The notes beneath the pieces are model-generated. The model saw nothing but the letters and a program-made list of their open reading frames with translations, did not search any database and was not told where the DNA came from. Below are positions 26,079 through 34,963 of a stretch of DNA of 64,000 nt, one piece after another. How positions within the stretch are numbered: position 1 is the first letter of the stretch; every line of letters begins with the position of its first letter. The translations under genes and the position numbers were made by a program. The stretch comes from Hoeflea algicola (GTDB taxonomy: Bacteria > Pseudomonadota > Alphaproteobacteria > Rhizobiales > Rhizobiaceae). Location: positions 682,001 through 746,000 of the forward strand of contig NZ_JAOVZR010000001.1 in the NCBI RefSeq assembly GCF_026619415.1. Direction: 5' to 3'.

Positions 26079-26542
26079 GAGGACGAAAGCCAAAGCCGAC
26101 GCGACTGAAGCTGATCGAGGGCAATCCCGGACGACGACCTGTGAACGGACGTGAACCGCGACCGCCATCGGAGAAACCCACCTGCCCTGCCCATCTGTCG
26201 CCAACAGCCAAGGCAGAATGGAAACGTCTGGCCGAAGTCCTGAACCGTATCGGACTGCTCACACAAATCGACCGCACAGTGTTTGCCGCCTACTGCCAGT
26301 CCTACGGTCGCTGGGTTGAGGCCGAGAAAAAACTCACCGAGACTCCCTCAATCCTGAAGACACCCGCAGGCTATATTCAGGTGTCGCCATGGCTGACGAT
26401 CTCAAATAAGCAATTGGAATTGATGGCGAAGTTCATGACCGAACTTGGCCTCACACCCTCTGCGAGATCACGACTGGCGGTTCAGATCCCGACAGGCCCC
26501 AAGCCTTGGGAAATCGACCCGGCCGATGAGTTCTTTACCTGA
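26075..26542 (+). CDS. Phage terminase small subunit, P27 family
   Basis: A protein of 155 residues. It begins MRGRKPKPTRLKLIEGNPGRRPVNGREPRPP, the usual P27 start, then CPAHLSPTAKAEWKRLAEVL, DRTVFAAYCQSYGRWVEAEKKL and LGLTPSARSRL. The subunit binds phage DNA ends and recruits the large ATPase/nuclease for packaging. The ATG at 26075 follows GAGAAGGAA. The expected large terminase gene does not follow; a foreign minus-strand gene takes its place, so this prophage is broken. Confidence 0.92.
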   Translation: MRGRKPKPTRLKLIEGNPGRRPVNGREPRPPSEKPTCPAHLSPTAKAEWKRLAEVLNRIGLLTQIDRTVFAAYCQSYGRWVEAEKKLTETPSILKTPAGYIQVSPWLTISNKQLELMAKFMTELGLTPSARSRLAVQIPTGPKPWEIDPADEFFT

Positions 26543-27329
26543 AAGACTGGGTGCCAGGACTGATCGTGGCGAACTGGCTTCAAATGTAAACTTCTTCGCG
26601 GTCTTCACGATAGTCACCAACCACCCAGATGAAGCTCTGGATGTCTATACGGTCGAGAGGCTTTAAATCGCTGAGTTCTCGGTTAGTCTTTTCTACAAGA
26701 TCCAGCAGCTGGGCGTAGACATCGAAATTCAATTTTGCTTCATATATCGAGGCAAACGGATGACCGACACGTGCGGCGTAGTCCTTTGTAACCTCGGGCT
26801 TCAGAAACATGTGTCTTTCAGGTTGCCAGAGATAGGGAAGATAAGTCGCGACTGTCCATTTGGCGCAATCGTAAGGCTTGAGCTTAGCTTCCAGACGGCC
26901 AAGCGATGTTTTGTCACCGTGCTTCGCAAAGGTGGCTGCTGCCTGAATGACCGCATCAGCATCCGCACCACGAAAGACATCCTGCAATTTAGTCTTTTCG
27001 AAAGGAGAGAGCATGTTTGTGGCTCGAAAAACGGAAAGAACCGCTTCGCCGAAGCCTGATCCTGTAAGAACCTTTTCAAGGGGCGCTGTATCGTCAAGCT
27101 TCCTCTTAGCAGCGAGTTTGTAGTTTCTTTCTTGATTGGCATAGCCATCAGAATGAAAGCCATTGGGAAAAAACTTTAAAAAACGACTTCGCGCTCCCGC
27201 ATAGCCGAAATACCTTGGATCTGACTTTCCAGCCTCGTCATGAAGTTGCTGCCAAACTTGATCGGGATCGTTGCCTTCAGCGAAAATCTTGCCATCCGCA
27301 AGACCGAAGAATTTTCCGTCCTTTGCAGC

Positions 27330-28704
27330 GTAATTACCCACCCCCGAATTCGTGATTTCCGGTTCTTCTACCGGCCTATGCCAGGACGGATGCGATGACC
27401 TGGAAGGGGTTTGCGCCTTTGAGGCGGGCGGTGTCGATGGTCGTGCGTACATCCGCCTCGGCTTGGGCGGCCCACATGGCGCGATATCCGTTTGTCACCT
27501 TTCGCTGAATGACCCATGGACGGAGCTTTCGCTCAGATGTGTTGTTGGTGACATCGACTTCTCCGGGATAGTCGCAAAACGTCAGCAGCTGATCGCGGGC
27601 CCGCCCGATCTTGGCCTGGAGCTTTTGGGCCAGGTCGCACGAAGTCGGGGCGCATAGAAGCCCGGCAAGCTGTTTATCGAATTTGCGCTTCTTGCTTGCG
27701 ACGGTAGACGCAGCGAATGTGCTTATGGCTCTGGCGAAATCAAACACACGGCCAAACCAAAGCTGGAAGCGAAGAGGGAGATCATCCTCGCCATGTTCCA
27801 GCGCAAAGGCTGTATCACGCGCCAAATGTGCAAGGCAGGTTTGATGTCGATGGCCGTGAGATTGCTGGGCTGAATACCGATCAGATATCCATACCTCGGG
27901 GACATGGCCGCCCATGGTCTCGTGAACGACCCGTGCTGCACGGGAGTAATCGGGCTGGTGGACAACAGCATCCTTGCAATGAAAAACCCAGTGTTGGGCA
28001 TTTGTGCCCTCGATACGCACACCGGTTTCGTCGCTGGCGACAACGCGGGCGGCTCGAAGGCTGGCCTTGGCGGCCTGTGCTGTGGCCTGGAAGCTCGGAC
28101 GGGAGCGGGAAAACATGTTCATGATCGCGCCCTCGCTCACATTAAGGCCGAAGATATCCATGAACACACCGCTCAGGCGTTCGTAAGACAATGCATGGAA
28201 ACTCTTGAGGTAGATCGCCAGCGCGTGAATGCCTGGCCCGAACGGCGTTGCGGTTGCCACGGCAGGTGCGGTGGCTTTTGTTGTCGTGCCGCATTGCGGG
28301 CAATGACAGGAAAAACGCCGATGCCGGGTGACATGAGGACGGATCGCAGGAATATCGATCTCGTCATAGGCCCCGGCCAGCACCATCGTATCATCACCGG
28401 AAAACGCATGGCCGCATCTCTTGCAGGCGGTCGGTTCATGATCGCGAAACATGTCGGCAAAATCCGCCAGCACCCTATTGTGGGGTTCATGCCCGGGCTT
28501 GGCTCCACCCGGTCGTGAGTTGACGCGTTTCTCTTTCTTGTCCGTCGAGGGCGGCTTGGAAGACGTCCGAGAATCCTTGGAAGGCCGTTGGAGCCGAAGC
28601 ACCATCTCGATCAATTCGTCCTTGCTCAGCTGCTGCAAATCAGTCCGATCCATATCATCATGGATTCAGACATTGTGGTGCATGGTAAGGGGGTGGGTAA
28701 TTAC
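27330..28704 (-). mobile_element. IS66-family element, copy 2 (inverted)
   Basis: The element has the same 1375-base length and GTAATTACCCACCCCC ends as the copy at 15580-16954, in the opposite orientation. The target duplication TTTGCAGC lies at 27322-27329 and 28705-28712. The two copies could recombine and invert the 10.4 kb between them. Confidence 0.94.
27376..28653 (-). CDS. IS66-family transposase, copy 2
   Basis: The protein is identical in sequence to that of copy 1, 425 residues, with the zinc-binding region and DDE motifs described there. The only difference I noted is the silent base at 27460. Confidence 0.93.
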   Translation of the reverse strand: MDRTDLQQLSKDELIEMVLRLQRPSKDSRTSSKPPSTDKKEKRVNSRPGGAKPGHEPHNRVLADFADMFRDHEPTACKRCGHAFSGDDTMVLAGAYDEIDIPAIRPHVTRHRRFSCHCPQCGTTTKATAPAVATATPFGPGIHALAIYLKSFHALSYERLSGVFMDIFGLNVSEGAIMNMFSRSRPSFQATAQAAKASLRAARVVASDETGVRIEGTNAQHWVFHCKDAVVHQPDYSRAARVVHETMGGHVPEVWISDRYSAQQSHGHRHQTCLAHLARDTAFALEHGEDDLPLRFQLWFGRVFDFARAISTFAASTVASKKRKFDKQLAGLLCAPTSCDLAQKLQAKIGRARDQLLTFCDYPGEVDVTNNTSERKLRPWVIQRKVTNGYRAMWAAQAEADVRTTIDTARLKGANPFQVIASVLA

Positions 28705-28769
28705 TTTGCAGCTAGACGTAGGGCTCGCTTCCCTAAGCTGCCTTGCCGAATTGTTTTTGCGACGCCCAT

Positions 28770-29002
28770 ATAACCCCCTCCACAACACGAAATCCTGTCA
28801 GAGAAGATAGCCGAGGCTCCGCCGAGGTGGAAAGCTTTATTCCCTTGGTTTCACCCGAAGGTGCTACATCATAATCGAGACACAAAGCCACCCATCGCGA
28901 AACCATCCTCGCCGCGCTTCAGCGTCTATCGTCGCACGGGCTCGAGCCTGCTGGTGCGGTGGGAAGGCTAAATTCTAAGGGTCAGACGGTCCCCACTCGT
29001 AG
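28770..29002. other. Prophage junction without intact gene
   Basis: About 230 bases. The stretch at 28890-28970 could encode HRETILAALQRLSS, which recalls the start of phage minor tail proteins, but it has no start codon and soon diverges. I take it as a breakpoint between the passenger gene and the tail region. Confidence 0.3.
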
Positions 29003-29683
29003 ACTGGGTGCGGCAAGGTCACCACCGCCCCTTGGACGCATGAGTTTCAGTCGGGTGCCTGGACGCTGCCCAGCATGTCGATCGAGACCGGCATGCCCGA
29101 GGGGCCGCGCTATGCGATGTACTCGGGCTGCGTGCTCGACCAGATAATCTGGCAGGTGCAGCGGTCTGGCCTGCTCACGGCAACCGCGCGGCTGGTGGCG
29201 CAGGGCGAGACAGTCGGCACGACGACCAGCGCCGGAACGCCCGCCGCGCTGGAGCTGAAGCGCTTCGGCCATTTCAACGGAGCGATCAAGCGGAACGGCT
29301 TGGCTCTTGGCAACGTGGTCTCGGCCGAGATCACCTATGCTAACAACCTCGACCGGATCGAGACCATCCGCTCGGACGGCCGCATCGACGATGCGGACCC
29401 GTCCATCGCCGCGCTCACGGGGCGGATCGAGGTGCGCTTCGCCGACCTGACGCTGGTGACGCAAGCAATCAACGGCGAGGCCTGCGAGCTGGAGTTCGAC
29501 TACGCCCTCCCCTCCGGCGAGAGCTTCACCTTCACCGTGCACGCAGTCTACCTGCCCCGCCCGCGGATCGAGATCTCCGGACCGCAGGGCGTGCAGGCCA
29601 CCTTCGACTGGCACGCTGCGCGCGACAGCTTGGTCGGACGGATGTGTACCGCAACGCTGATCAACGATATCGAGGTATACTGA
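29003..29683 (+). pseudogene. Phage tail tube-like protein, 5' truncated
   Basis: The frame is open from 29003 and reads GKVTTAPWTHEFQSGAWTLP before the first ATG at 29075; those residues are in the middle of the family, so the true N-terminus is lost. From 29075 it continues 202 residues with YAMYSGCVLDQIIWQVQRSG, AQGETVGTTTSAGTP and LPRPRIEISGPQGVQATFDW. This resembles the phage tail tube proteins of rhodobacterial and rhizobial siphophages. Codon use is more GC-rich than the genes before it. The stop overlaps the next start (TGATG). Confidence 0.6.
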
Positions 29684-29988
29684 TGCTGACGCTCGATCTG
29701 ACAAATGCCCCGCGTTGGCATGACTTCGCGCCTGGGGTGCGGGCGCAGCTGCGCCCGCTGACCACCGTGTTGATGGTGGCGACGCGCAGCGATCCCGCCG
29801 TCGAGACTGTGCCGGAGCAGGCCTCCGACGAGGAACGCGCTGTTGCTTTCGCCAAGGCGCTGGCACGTCGTGCCGTTCTGTGTTGGGAGGGCGTCGGCGA
29901 CGCCGACGGTAACCCCATCAATGCAGACCCGGAGGCCATTGACGCGCTGCTCGACGTCTGGCGTTCGACGGCGTCGAGGCAATGCTGA
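29683..29988 (+). pseudogene. Phage tail assembly chaperone-like protein, 3' end fused
   Basis: The protein starts MLTLDLTNAPRWHDFAPGVR and runs 101 residues; a middle stretch (SDEERAVAFAKALARRAVLCWEGVGD) fits the small tail assembly proteins found after the tail tube gene. Near 29960 (ALLDVW) the sequence passes directly into tape measure protein sequence in another frame, so its true end and the first part of the tape measure gene were deleted together. Confidence 0.5.
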
Positions 29989-30345
29989 ACGGCGTGGTCT
30001 CGCGCATCAACGGTTTCATCGGCGGGATCAACCAGGGGCTGGGAGCCCTCGGGCCGGAGCGCCGCATCTCGCTGGTGCCCGACCTCGACCTCGGCGAGAT
30101 CGAGAACCGCTTCGAGGGCGCGGCCAGCGCCGCCACGACGGCGGCGCAGGCAGCCCTCGACCGGGCCTTCGAGGACAACCCGCTCAGTACCCCGATCTCG
30201 GTCTGACGGAAGCCGCGAACCGGGCGCTCGAATCCGCGAACCTCTACCGTGGCGCGGCGCGCGATTTGGCCGAGGGGGCACGTGCCCCGCTCGAAAGCTG
30301 GCGGGCGCTGCGCGACGCTGTATCTTCCACGAAAGACGAGCCAAA
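29961..30345 (+). pseudogene. Tape measure protein, C-terminal fragment
   Basis: In frame from 29961 the sequence reads AFDGVEAMLNGVVSRINGFI, then NQGLGALGPERRISLVPDLD, EIENRFEGAASAATTAAQAA and NPLSTP. It shifts frame at a run of four Cs at 30190-30193 and continues DLGLTEAANRALESANLYRG, then LESWRALRDAV. With five Cs it would be continuous. This is the alanine-rich end of a phage tail length-determination protein; most of the gene is gone. Confidence 0.55.
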
Positions 30346-30411
30346 ACTGCGCCATGAATCCGTCGAAAGGCAGATAAAACGCCCTGCCAGGGTAACAGTG
30401 GGGGAAAAGTC

Positions 30412-30804
30412 ATGCCTTTGCGCAATGCTGAACAAAAACGTGATCAGAAGAGTGGGTTAATGCGGGTGTCCATCTCTATGGACGGCAAGGGCGCATGGCG
30501 AGACAATGTCTTCTCCTCTCATCGTTCGCAGGCGAACGACTGCCGGGCAATGATCGAGCGGCTTTGGCGGTCGAGCAAATATGAGGAGGTCTATCTCCAC
30601 GCCTACAAAACGGTGCCGGAGGCCCGAGCAGGCCTCAGTCGATATCTGGCCTTCTATAACAGCCGACGCCCACATTCATCCCTTGACCGGCAAACACCGG
30701 ATCAGGCTTACTTCAAAGCGCTGACGCCAATACTGGTCGCAGCATAATCGAGTCGGAAATCCACTTAACGAAACGCCCTGAACTGTTCAGAGGAACCGAG
30801 CCAC
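30412..30804 (+). mobile_element. IS3-family remnant, 3' part of orfB
   Basis: A frame from 30460 reads VSISMDGKGAWRDNVF, then an odd 14-residue stretch (SSHRSQANDCRAMI), then ERLWRSSKYEEVYLHAYKTV, YLAFYNSRRPHSSLDRQTPD and ends at 30747. The DDE aspartates are missing, so it is inactive. The element end, ACCGAGCCACCTC, lies near 30804. It is a different IS3 subgroup from the element at 21120 and marks the edge between the prophage and the catabolic cluster. Confidence 0.7.
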
Positions 30805-30807
30805 CTC

Positions 30808-31527
30808 TCAGAACCTATTTGCTATATTACTTTTCCATTCGTTGAACTGCTTCTTTATGGCTGGATCCGTTTGAGGATAAAGTCCGGTAATGGAGGCACC
30901 CTCGCGCACCCGTTCAATGACAAAATTCTCATAAAGCGTCATCTCTAGAGCTTCGAGTGCGATTTCTCCGGCAATTCCCGCGGGAACAACAATCACGCTG
31001 TCATCGTCACCGACAATAATATCGCCAGGGAAAACGGGGGCATCTCCACAGCCAATAGGACCATTGATCTCAATTGCTTCATGCAAGGTCAGGTTCGTCG
31101 GGGGAGAAGGGCGCTGGTGATATGCTGGCATGTCAAGTTGCCCAATAGAGCTAGCATCTCGAAATCCGCCGTCGGTAACGATCCCTGCCCCGCCACGTTT
31201 CATCAAACGGGTCACAAGGATGTCGCCAGCCGAAGCTGCACGCGCGTCTTTACGGCTGTCAATTACCATGACGGAGCCGGGCGGACATGTCTCAATTGCC
31301 TTCCGTTGCGGATGATCAGGGTCAAGAAAAACGTCGAGGCCATTCCGATCTTCACGGGCAGGCATATACCTCAAGGTAAATGCTGGCCCAACCATGTTCT
31401 CGCCATTCTGCGTTAAGGGGTGGACTCCCTGGATTACCTGATTACGCAAACCGCGTTTGAACAATGCCGTGGCAAGTGTAGCTACAGATATTTTTCTCAG
31501 CGAACTAATTGTATCGGACTTTTGCAA
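30808..31527 (-). CDS. RraA / 4-hydroxy-4-methyl-2-oxoglutarate aldolase family protein
   Basis: A protein of 239 residues. The core segments are AGDILVTRLMKRGGAGIVTDGGFRD (with the arginine and aspartate used for substrate and metal), GDAPVFPGDIIVGDDDSVIVVP and IVVPAGIAGEIALEALE. The family either splits HMG-type 2-oxo acids to pyruvate or, as RraA, binds RNase E. In a catabolic cluster next to dehydrogenases the aldolase or oxaloacetate-decarboxylase role is more likely. It is the last gene of the cluster on the minus strand, 34 bases after the creatininase gene. Confidence 0.85.
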   Translation of the reverse strand: MQKSDTISSLRKISVATLATALFKRGLRNQVIQGVHPLTQNGENMVGPAFTLRYMPAREDRNGLDVFLDPDHPQRKAIETCPPGSVMVIDSRKDARAASAGDILVTRLMKRGGAGIVTDGGFRDASSIGQLDMPAYHQRPSPPTNLTLHEAIEINGPIGCGDAPVFPGDIIVGDDDSVIVVPAGIAGEIALEALEMTLYENFVIERVREGASITGLYPQTDPAIKKQFNEWKSNIANRF

Positions 31528-31560
31528 GGAAGTTCTCCTGATGCCATTGATAAAATGGAT

Positions 31561-32349
31561 TTAGTTTGTGATCTCTTTTTCGCTTATATTCTTGATTGTC
31601 TGGGCCAGTTCCTCGCAGCAGATTTCAAATATTATTTCCCCTTTTTCAGAGGTGGCTAGCGAAGGCTGACCAACTACGCCATTGGGGGTTACCGCGCTGT
31701 ATTCTCGGTAAATCCTAACTTTCTTGGATCCGAACAAATCGTTGTTGGTATTTTGTAAATAGGGTTGAGGAATGTGATCTTGCACCCTCTCCATCTCGAC
31801 AAGCTCGGGGTAGAGCGAAAGCATCAAAGACGTTTCGAATTCACATGCATGGCCCATACCTCCGCTACCGGATTCACGGAACTCTGATTGCCGTTCCGAA
31901 ACCAAGCTAAAATACGATAGTGCGCCAATAATGCCCTGACCGTACATCTGACGGCCAGCATCGGTAGCGGCCATATCCACACACGCACCATTGCCACCAT
32001 GACCATTGACTAATAACACCCGCCGATACCCCTGCTGCACCAACGATACGGACAGCTCGGTTAAAACTGCGACCAGCGTTTCGCATGACAGGGACAGTGA
32101 GCCGCCCAAGCTCAGGTGATGGGGTGAGTACCCGACCCACTGAACCGGCAAAACTACAGTTCTGAGACCCGACTTATTAGCAAGCTTCGCCGCACCAACG
32201 CATACGCTTTCAGCAAGATACCCATCTACGCCAGTTGGCAGATGCGGACCATGTTGTTCCACCGCCCCAACAGGAATTAATACAATTGGGTCTTCATCCT
32301 TGAGCGAACGAAGTTCAGCGGAGGTGAGCTCGGTCCATAAATATTTCAT
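31561..32349 (-). CDS. Creatininase family amidohydrolase
   Basis: A protein of 262 residues from the chosen ATG at 32347-32349. It has the metal-site motifs of the family: VGAVEQHGPHLPTGVD with Glu, His and Asp, VNGHGGNGA, and GMGHACEFETSLML. The family includes creatininase and formamide hydrolases of riboflavin and mycofactocin pathways; the substrate here is unknown but should be an amide or lactam. A GTG at 32395-32397 overlaps the aldehyde dehydrogenase stop (GTGA) and would add 16 residues; MKYLWTELT is the more usual start. Confidence 0.85.
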   Translation of the reverse strand: MKYLWTELTSAELRSLKDEDPIVLIPVGAVEQHGPHLPTGVDGYLAESVCVGAAKLANKSGLRTVVLPVQWVGYSPHHLSLGGSLSLSCETLVAVLTELSVSLVQQGYRRVLLVNGHGGNGACVDMAATDAGRQMYGQGIIGALSYFSLVSERQSEFRESGSGGMGHACEFETSLMLSLYPELVEMERVQDHIPQPYLQNTNNDLFGSKKVRIYREYSAVTPNGVVGQPSLATSEKGEIIFEICCEELAQTIKNISEKEITN

Positions 32350-32393
32350 GTTCCTATTTCCATCGTTGCTTTCATGAACAAGGCAACTCAAAA

Positions 32394-33866
32394 TCACGGC
32401 AACTTACGCTCACCGACTGAACGACCGACATTCACCGAAACTGCCTTAAGAACGGACATCGCCTCCAATGCGTGCTTGCCACCGATCCGTCCGGTTCCGC
32501 TATCGGTACCTGCCCCGCCGCCAAACGGTATATGCAACTCCCAGTAACTGCTTCTCTCATTTATGTTAACTAGGCCAGCCGGCAAAATCTCGGAAAAGTA
32601 AAACGCCATGTCCAATCGCTTGGTAAACACACTTGCAGCAAGTCCAAGTCTGTCATCTAATGCGACGTTAACGATATCTTCGATGGAATCGCAAACAATT
32701 AGAGGAACAACCGGACCAAAGGTTTCTTCTCGCGCCAATTTACTGTTGCGCGGCACATCCGTTACGACTGTCGGTGAGTAGTATAGGTCGCTACCCAACT
32801 CGGGGCGCGGTTTCCCACCAATTAATATGCGTGCCCCCGCAGCTTCCGCCTCACTAATATGGTCGGCCACTTTTGAAGCTACCCCGCGGTTATTTAGTGG
32901 GCCCATCGTAGTGTTTGCCTTCATGGGATCACCGAGAACGACACCTTTGGCGATCGCAACGATTTTTTCTGTCAGTTCATCGGCAACTCGCCGGTCAACA
33001 AGCACTCTCTCGCTGGCAGAGCAGATCTGTCCAGCATTGACAAAACTTCCCATGCAGATAGCAGCAGCAGCCAAATCTAGGTCTGCATCATTGAGAACGA
33101 TTACCGGACCGTTTCCACCCAATTCCATCAACTGCGCTTTGCCAGCAGCTCGAGCTGCTATCAGCTTTCCGGTCGCAGAACTGCCCGTGAACCCAATACC
33201 GTCCACATTCTCATGTATGGCCAATGCATCACCGACGACGGGTCCATGGCCGGTTACTACGTTCACGGATCCGTCTGGTGCACCTGCATCCATAATGCAC
33301 TCTGCTACTTTCAGGGCGCAGATACTTGTCGTTGGCGCGGGAACCCAGACGATCGCGTTCCCGGCAACAAGACCGGGCGCCAAATACTCAACGGGAATAT
33401 TTATAGGAAAATTCCATGGAGTAATGACGCCATAAACTCCCCGCGGTTGCCGGAATGTGAACACGCGTTTGGTCGCATCGGCTACTGAAATCGTAGCACC
33501 TTCCATCCATTTGATATGCTCGGCGGCCTCGCGAAAACCCTGAATCGCCTTTGCCACTTCCGGTTTTGCCTCACTTAGCAGCGGCTTGCCCTGCTCAGAA
33601 CTAAGCACTTCAGCCAGTTCGGTGCTTCTTGCCTCCATTTGATCAGCTATATTCAAACACAATCGAGAACGTTCCCAGGGGGACATCGCGGCGAGTACCG
33701 GCCGCGCCAATTGCGCTGCTTTTACTGCACGGTCGATGTCCATTGGGCCCGACAGCGGAACCTTTCCCAATACCTTCATGGTTGCCGGCGAAACCGCTTC
33801 GTAATGTGCATCATCGACCGGCGAGCACCATTGTCCACCAATCAGGTTCTTGTATATCTTCGGCAT
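32394..33866 (-). CDS. Aldehyde dehydrogenase (NAD(P)-dependent)
   Basis: A protein of 490 residues, the normal ALDH length. Cofactor and catalytic motifs are visible: ITPWNFPINIP, GFTGSSATGKLIA, MELGGNGPVIV with the general-base glutamate, NAGQICSASERV with the nucleophile cysteine, and EETFGPVVPL. It oxidises an aldehyde to its acid in the cytoplasm; the sequence class resembles succinate-semialdehyde- and glycolaldehyde-type enzymes, but substrate cannot be fixed. It lies between the Gfo/Idh/MocA and creatininase genes in one run. Confidence 0.93.
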   Translation of the reverse strand: MPKIYKNLIGGQWCSPVDDAHYEAVSPATMKVLGKVPLSGPMDIDRAVKAAQLARPVLAAMSPWERSRLCLNIADQMEARSTELAEVLSSEQGKPLLSEAKPEVAKAIQGFREAAEHIKWMEGATISVADATKRVFTFRQPRGVYGVITPWNFPINIPVEYLAPGLVAGNAIVWVPAPTTSICALKVAECIMDAGAPDGSVNVVTGHGPVVGDALAIHENVDGIGFTGSSATGKLIAARAAGKAQLMELGGNGPVIVLNDADLDLAAAAICMGSFVNAGQICSASERVLVDRRVADELTEKIVAIAKGVVLGDPMKANTTMGPLNNRGVASKVADHISEAEAAGARILIGGKPRPELGSDLYYSPTVVTDVPRNSKLAREETFGPVVPLIVCDSIEDIVNVALDDRLGLAASVFTKRLDMAFYFSEILPAGLVNINERSSYWELHIPFGGGAGTDSGTGRIGGKHALEAMSVLKAVSVNVGRSVGERKLP

Positions 33867-33892
33867 TAAGCTACTCCAGTCATACTGCTTGA

Positions 33893-34960
33893 TCAGGCAA
33901 CTCTGTCAGGCAAGGGCCGCACGGCGGCACCACCATTGGCGAGCGATTTTTTTGCGGCATCAACAATGACGACGGCCTTGCGCGCCTCGTATCCGTTAAC
34001 GACGGGTGCCGTACCGGTTGTGATCATGTGAACGAAGTCGATAAGTTCTTCACGCAGAGCTCCACCCGTTCGTCCGTGAATATCAGGCCAATGCCGGTTT
34101 TCAGGTGCCATGAAACCATGCTGCGTGCTGACTCCAATCACATTCATCATCCTGAAATCGAGCGAGAGAAATCCGTCGCTTCCGTATAGATCGAAGCGAA
34201 CGTCACCAAATGGCTGCCAATGAGTGTCTGCGCCCGTTCCACCCCAACTTGATGTCAATGACCACGCGCTCTCAACGCAAGCCATCCCACCATCCGCAAA
34301 GTTGATGACGGTGTAGACCGCATCCGGTGAACCATGCTTTTCATAGATCGGGCCTTTTGCGGCGCGGGCGCTGACCTCGGTGATCTCACCGGGGTTTATC
34401 CATCGCAACTGGTCGAAATCATGAATGGACAGGTAATCCAGCACATTGGTTGTCGGCGCCAGACGTTCGGCTACCGATTGCAAACTGTGGCGACGAAGAA
34501 ACGCCGAAACAAATCGTCCCAGCCGACCATCTTGTACCGCTTGATACATTGACAAATAGGCTGGTTCGAACCGAAGTATTTGTCCTACTGCCAATTGTAC
34601 GGGCGCGGCGGCGCATGCATCAATTATTGCGTCTGCATCCTCGACCGTCGAGGCCAACGGTTTCTCCAAAAATATGGGGATGTTAAATGCTGCCACCTGT
34701 TTTACCGGGTCAAGGTGAGCAAAATCTGATGTGGCGATTATTACACCGTCCAAGCCGATCTTGCTGCACATTGCACCGGCATTGTCAAAAACCGCCGGGT
34801 CTGCTCGTAGCGAGGGAAACTGAGCAGCAACGAACTTCGCCCGTGCGTGATCCTTATCGCAAACCGCTGCAATTTCTACGCCTGGAAGTGAATGCACAGC
34901 CTTGAAATGCTTCGCACCCATTGGGCCGCAACCTACCAAACCAAGTTTAACGTTAGTCAT
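33893..34960 (-). CDS. Gfo/Idh/MocA family oxidoreductase
   Basis: A protein of 355 residues. The N-terminal Rossmann fold starts VKLGLVGCGPMGAKHFKAV, and the EKPLAST segment near residue 100 carries the conserved lysine. The C-terminal GFO-type half has DYLSIHDFDQLRWINPGE with the conserved DxxxH-like arrangement. The family oxidises or reduces sugars, inositols and amino-acid-like compounds with NAD(P). It is the first enzyme gene after the TRAP permease, with a 3-base gap. Confidence 0.9.
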   Translation of the reverse strand: MTNVKLGLVGCGPMGAKHFKAVHSLPGVEIAAVCDKDHARAKFVAAQFPSLRADPAVFDNAGAMCSKIGLDGVIIATSDFAHLDPVKQVAAFNIPIFLEKPLASTVEDADAIIDACAAAPVQLAVGQILRFEPAYLSMYQAVQDGRLGRFVSAFLRRHSLQSVAERLAPTTNVLDYLSIHDFDQLRWINPGEITEVSARAAKGPIYEKHGSPDAVYTVINFADGGMACVESAWSLTSSWGGTGADTHWQPFGDVRFDLYGSDGFLSLDFRMMNVIGVSTQHGFMAPENRHWPDIHGRTGGALREELIDFVHMITTGTAPVVNGYEARKAVVIVDAAKKSLANGGAAVRPLPDRVA

Positions 34961-34963
34961 ATT

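Larger units (their letters stand above)
26580..28769 (-). pseudogene. Unknown gene split by IS66 copy 2
   Basis: The 5' part lies at 28705-28769: a strong ribosome site (GGAGGGGG) then ATG and MGVAKTIRQGSLGKRALRLAAK. The 3' part runs from 27329 down to 26580. Removing the IS and one copy of the duplicated TTTGCAGC restores one frame of 268 residues, so the insertion is recent. The product includes NDPDQVWQQLHDEAGKSDP, YFGYAGARSRFLKFFPNGF and QPERHMFLKPEVTKDYAARVG. I do not recognise its family. It has no obvious signal peptide or membrane segment. Its higher AT content differs from the phage genes on both sides, so it is probably a passenger gene. Confidence 0.8.

Noticed and set aside
28890..29000. 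Start of a phage minor tail gene
   Set aside because: HRETILAALQRLSS is suggestive, but there is no start codon and the match stops soon.
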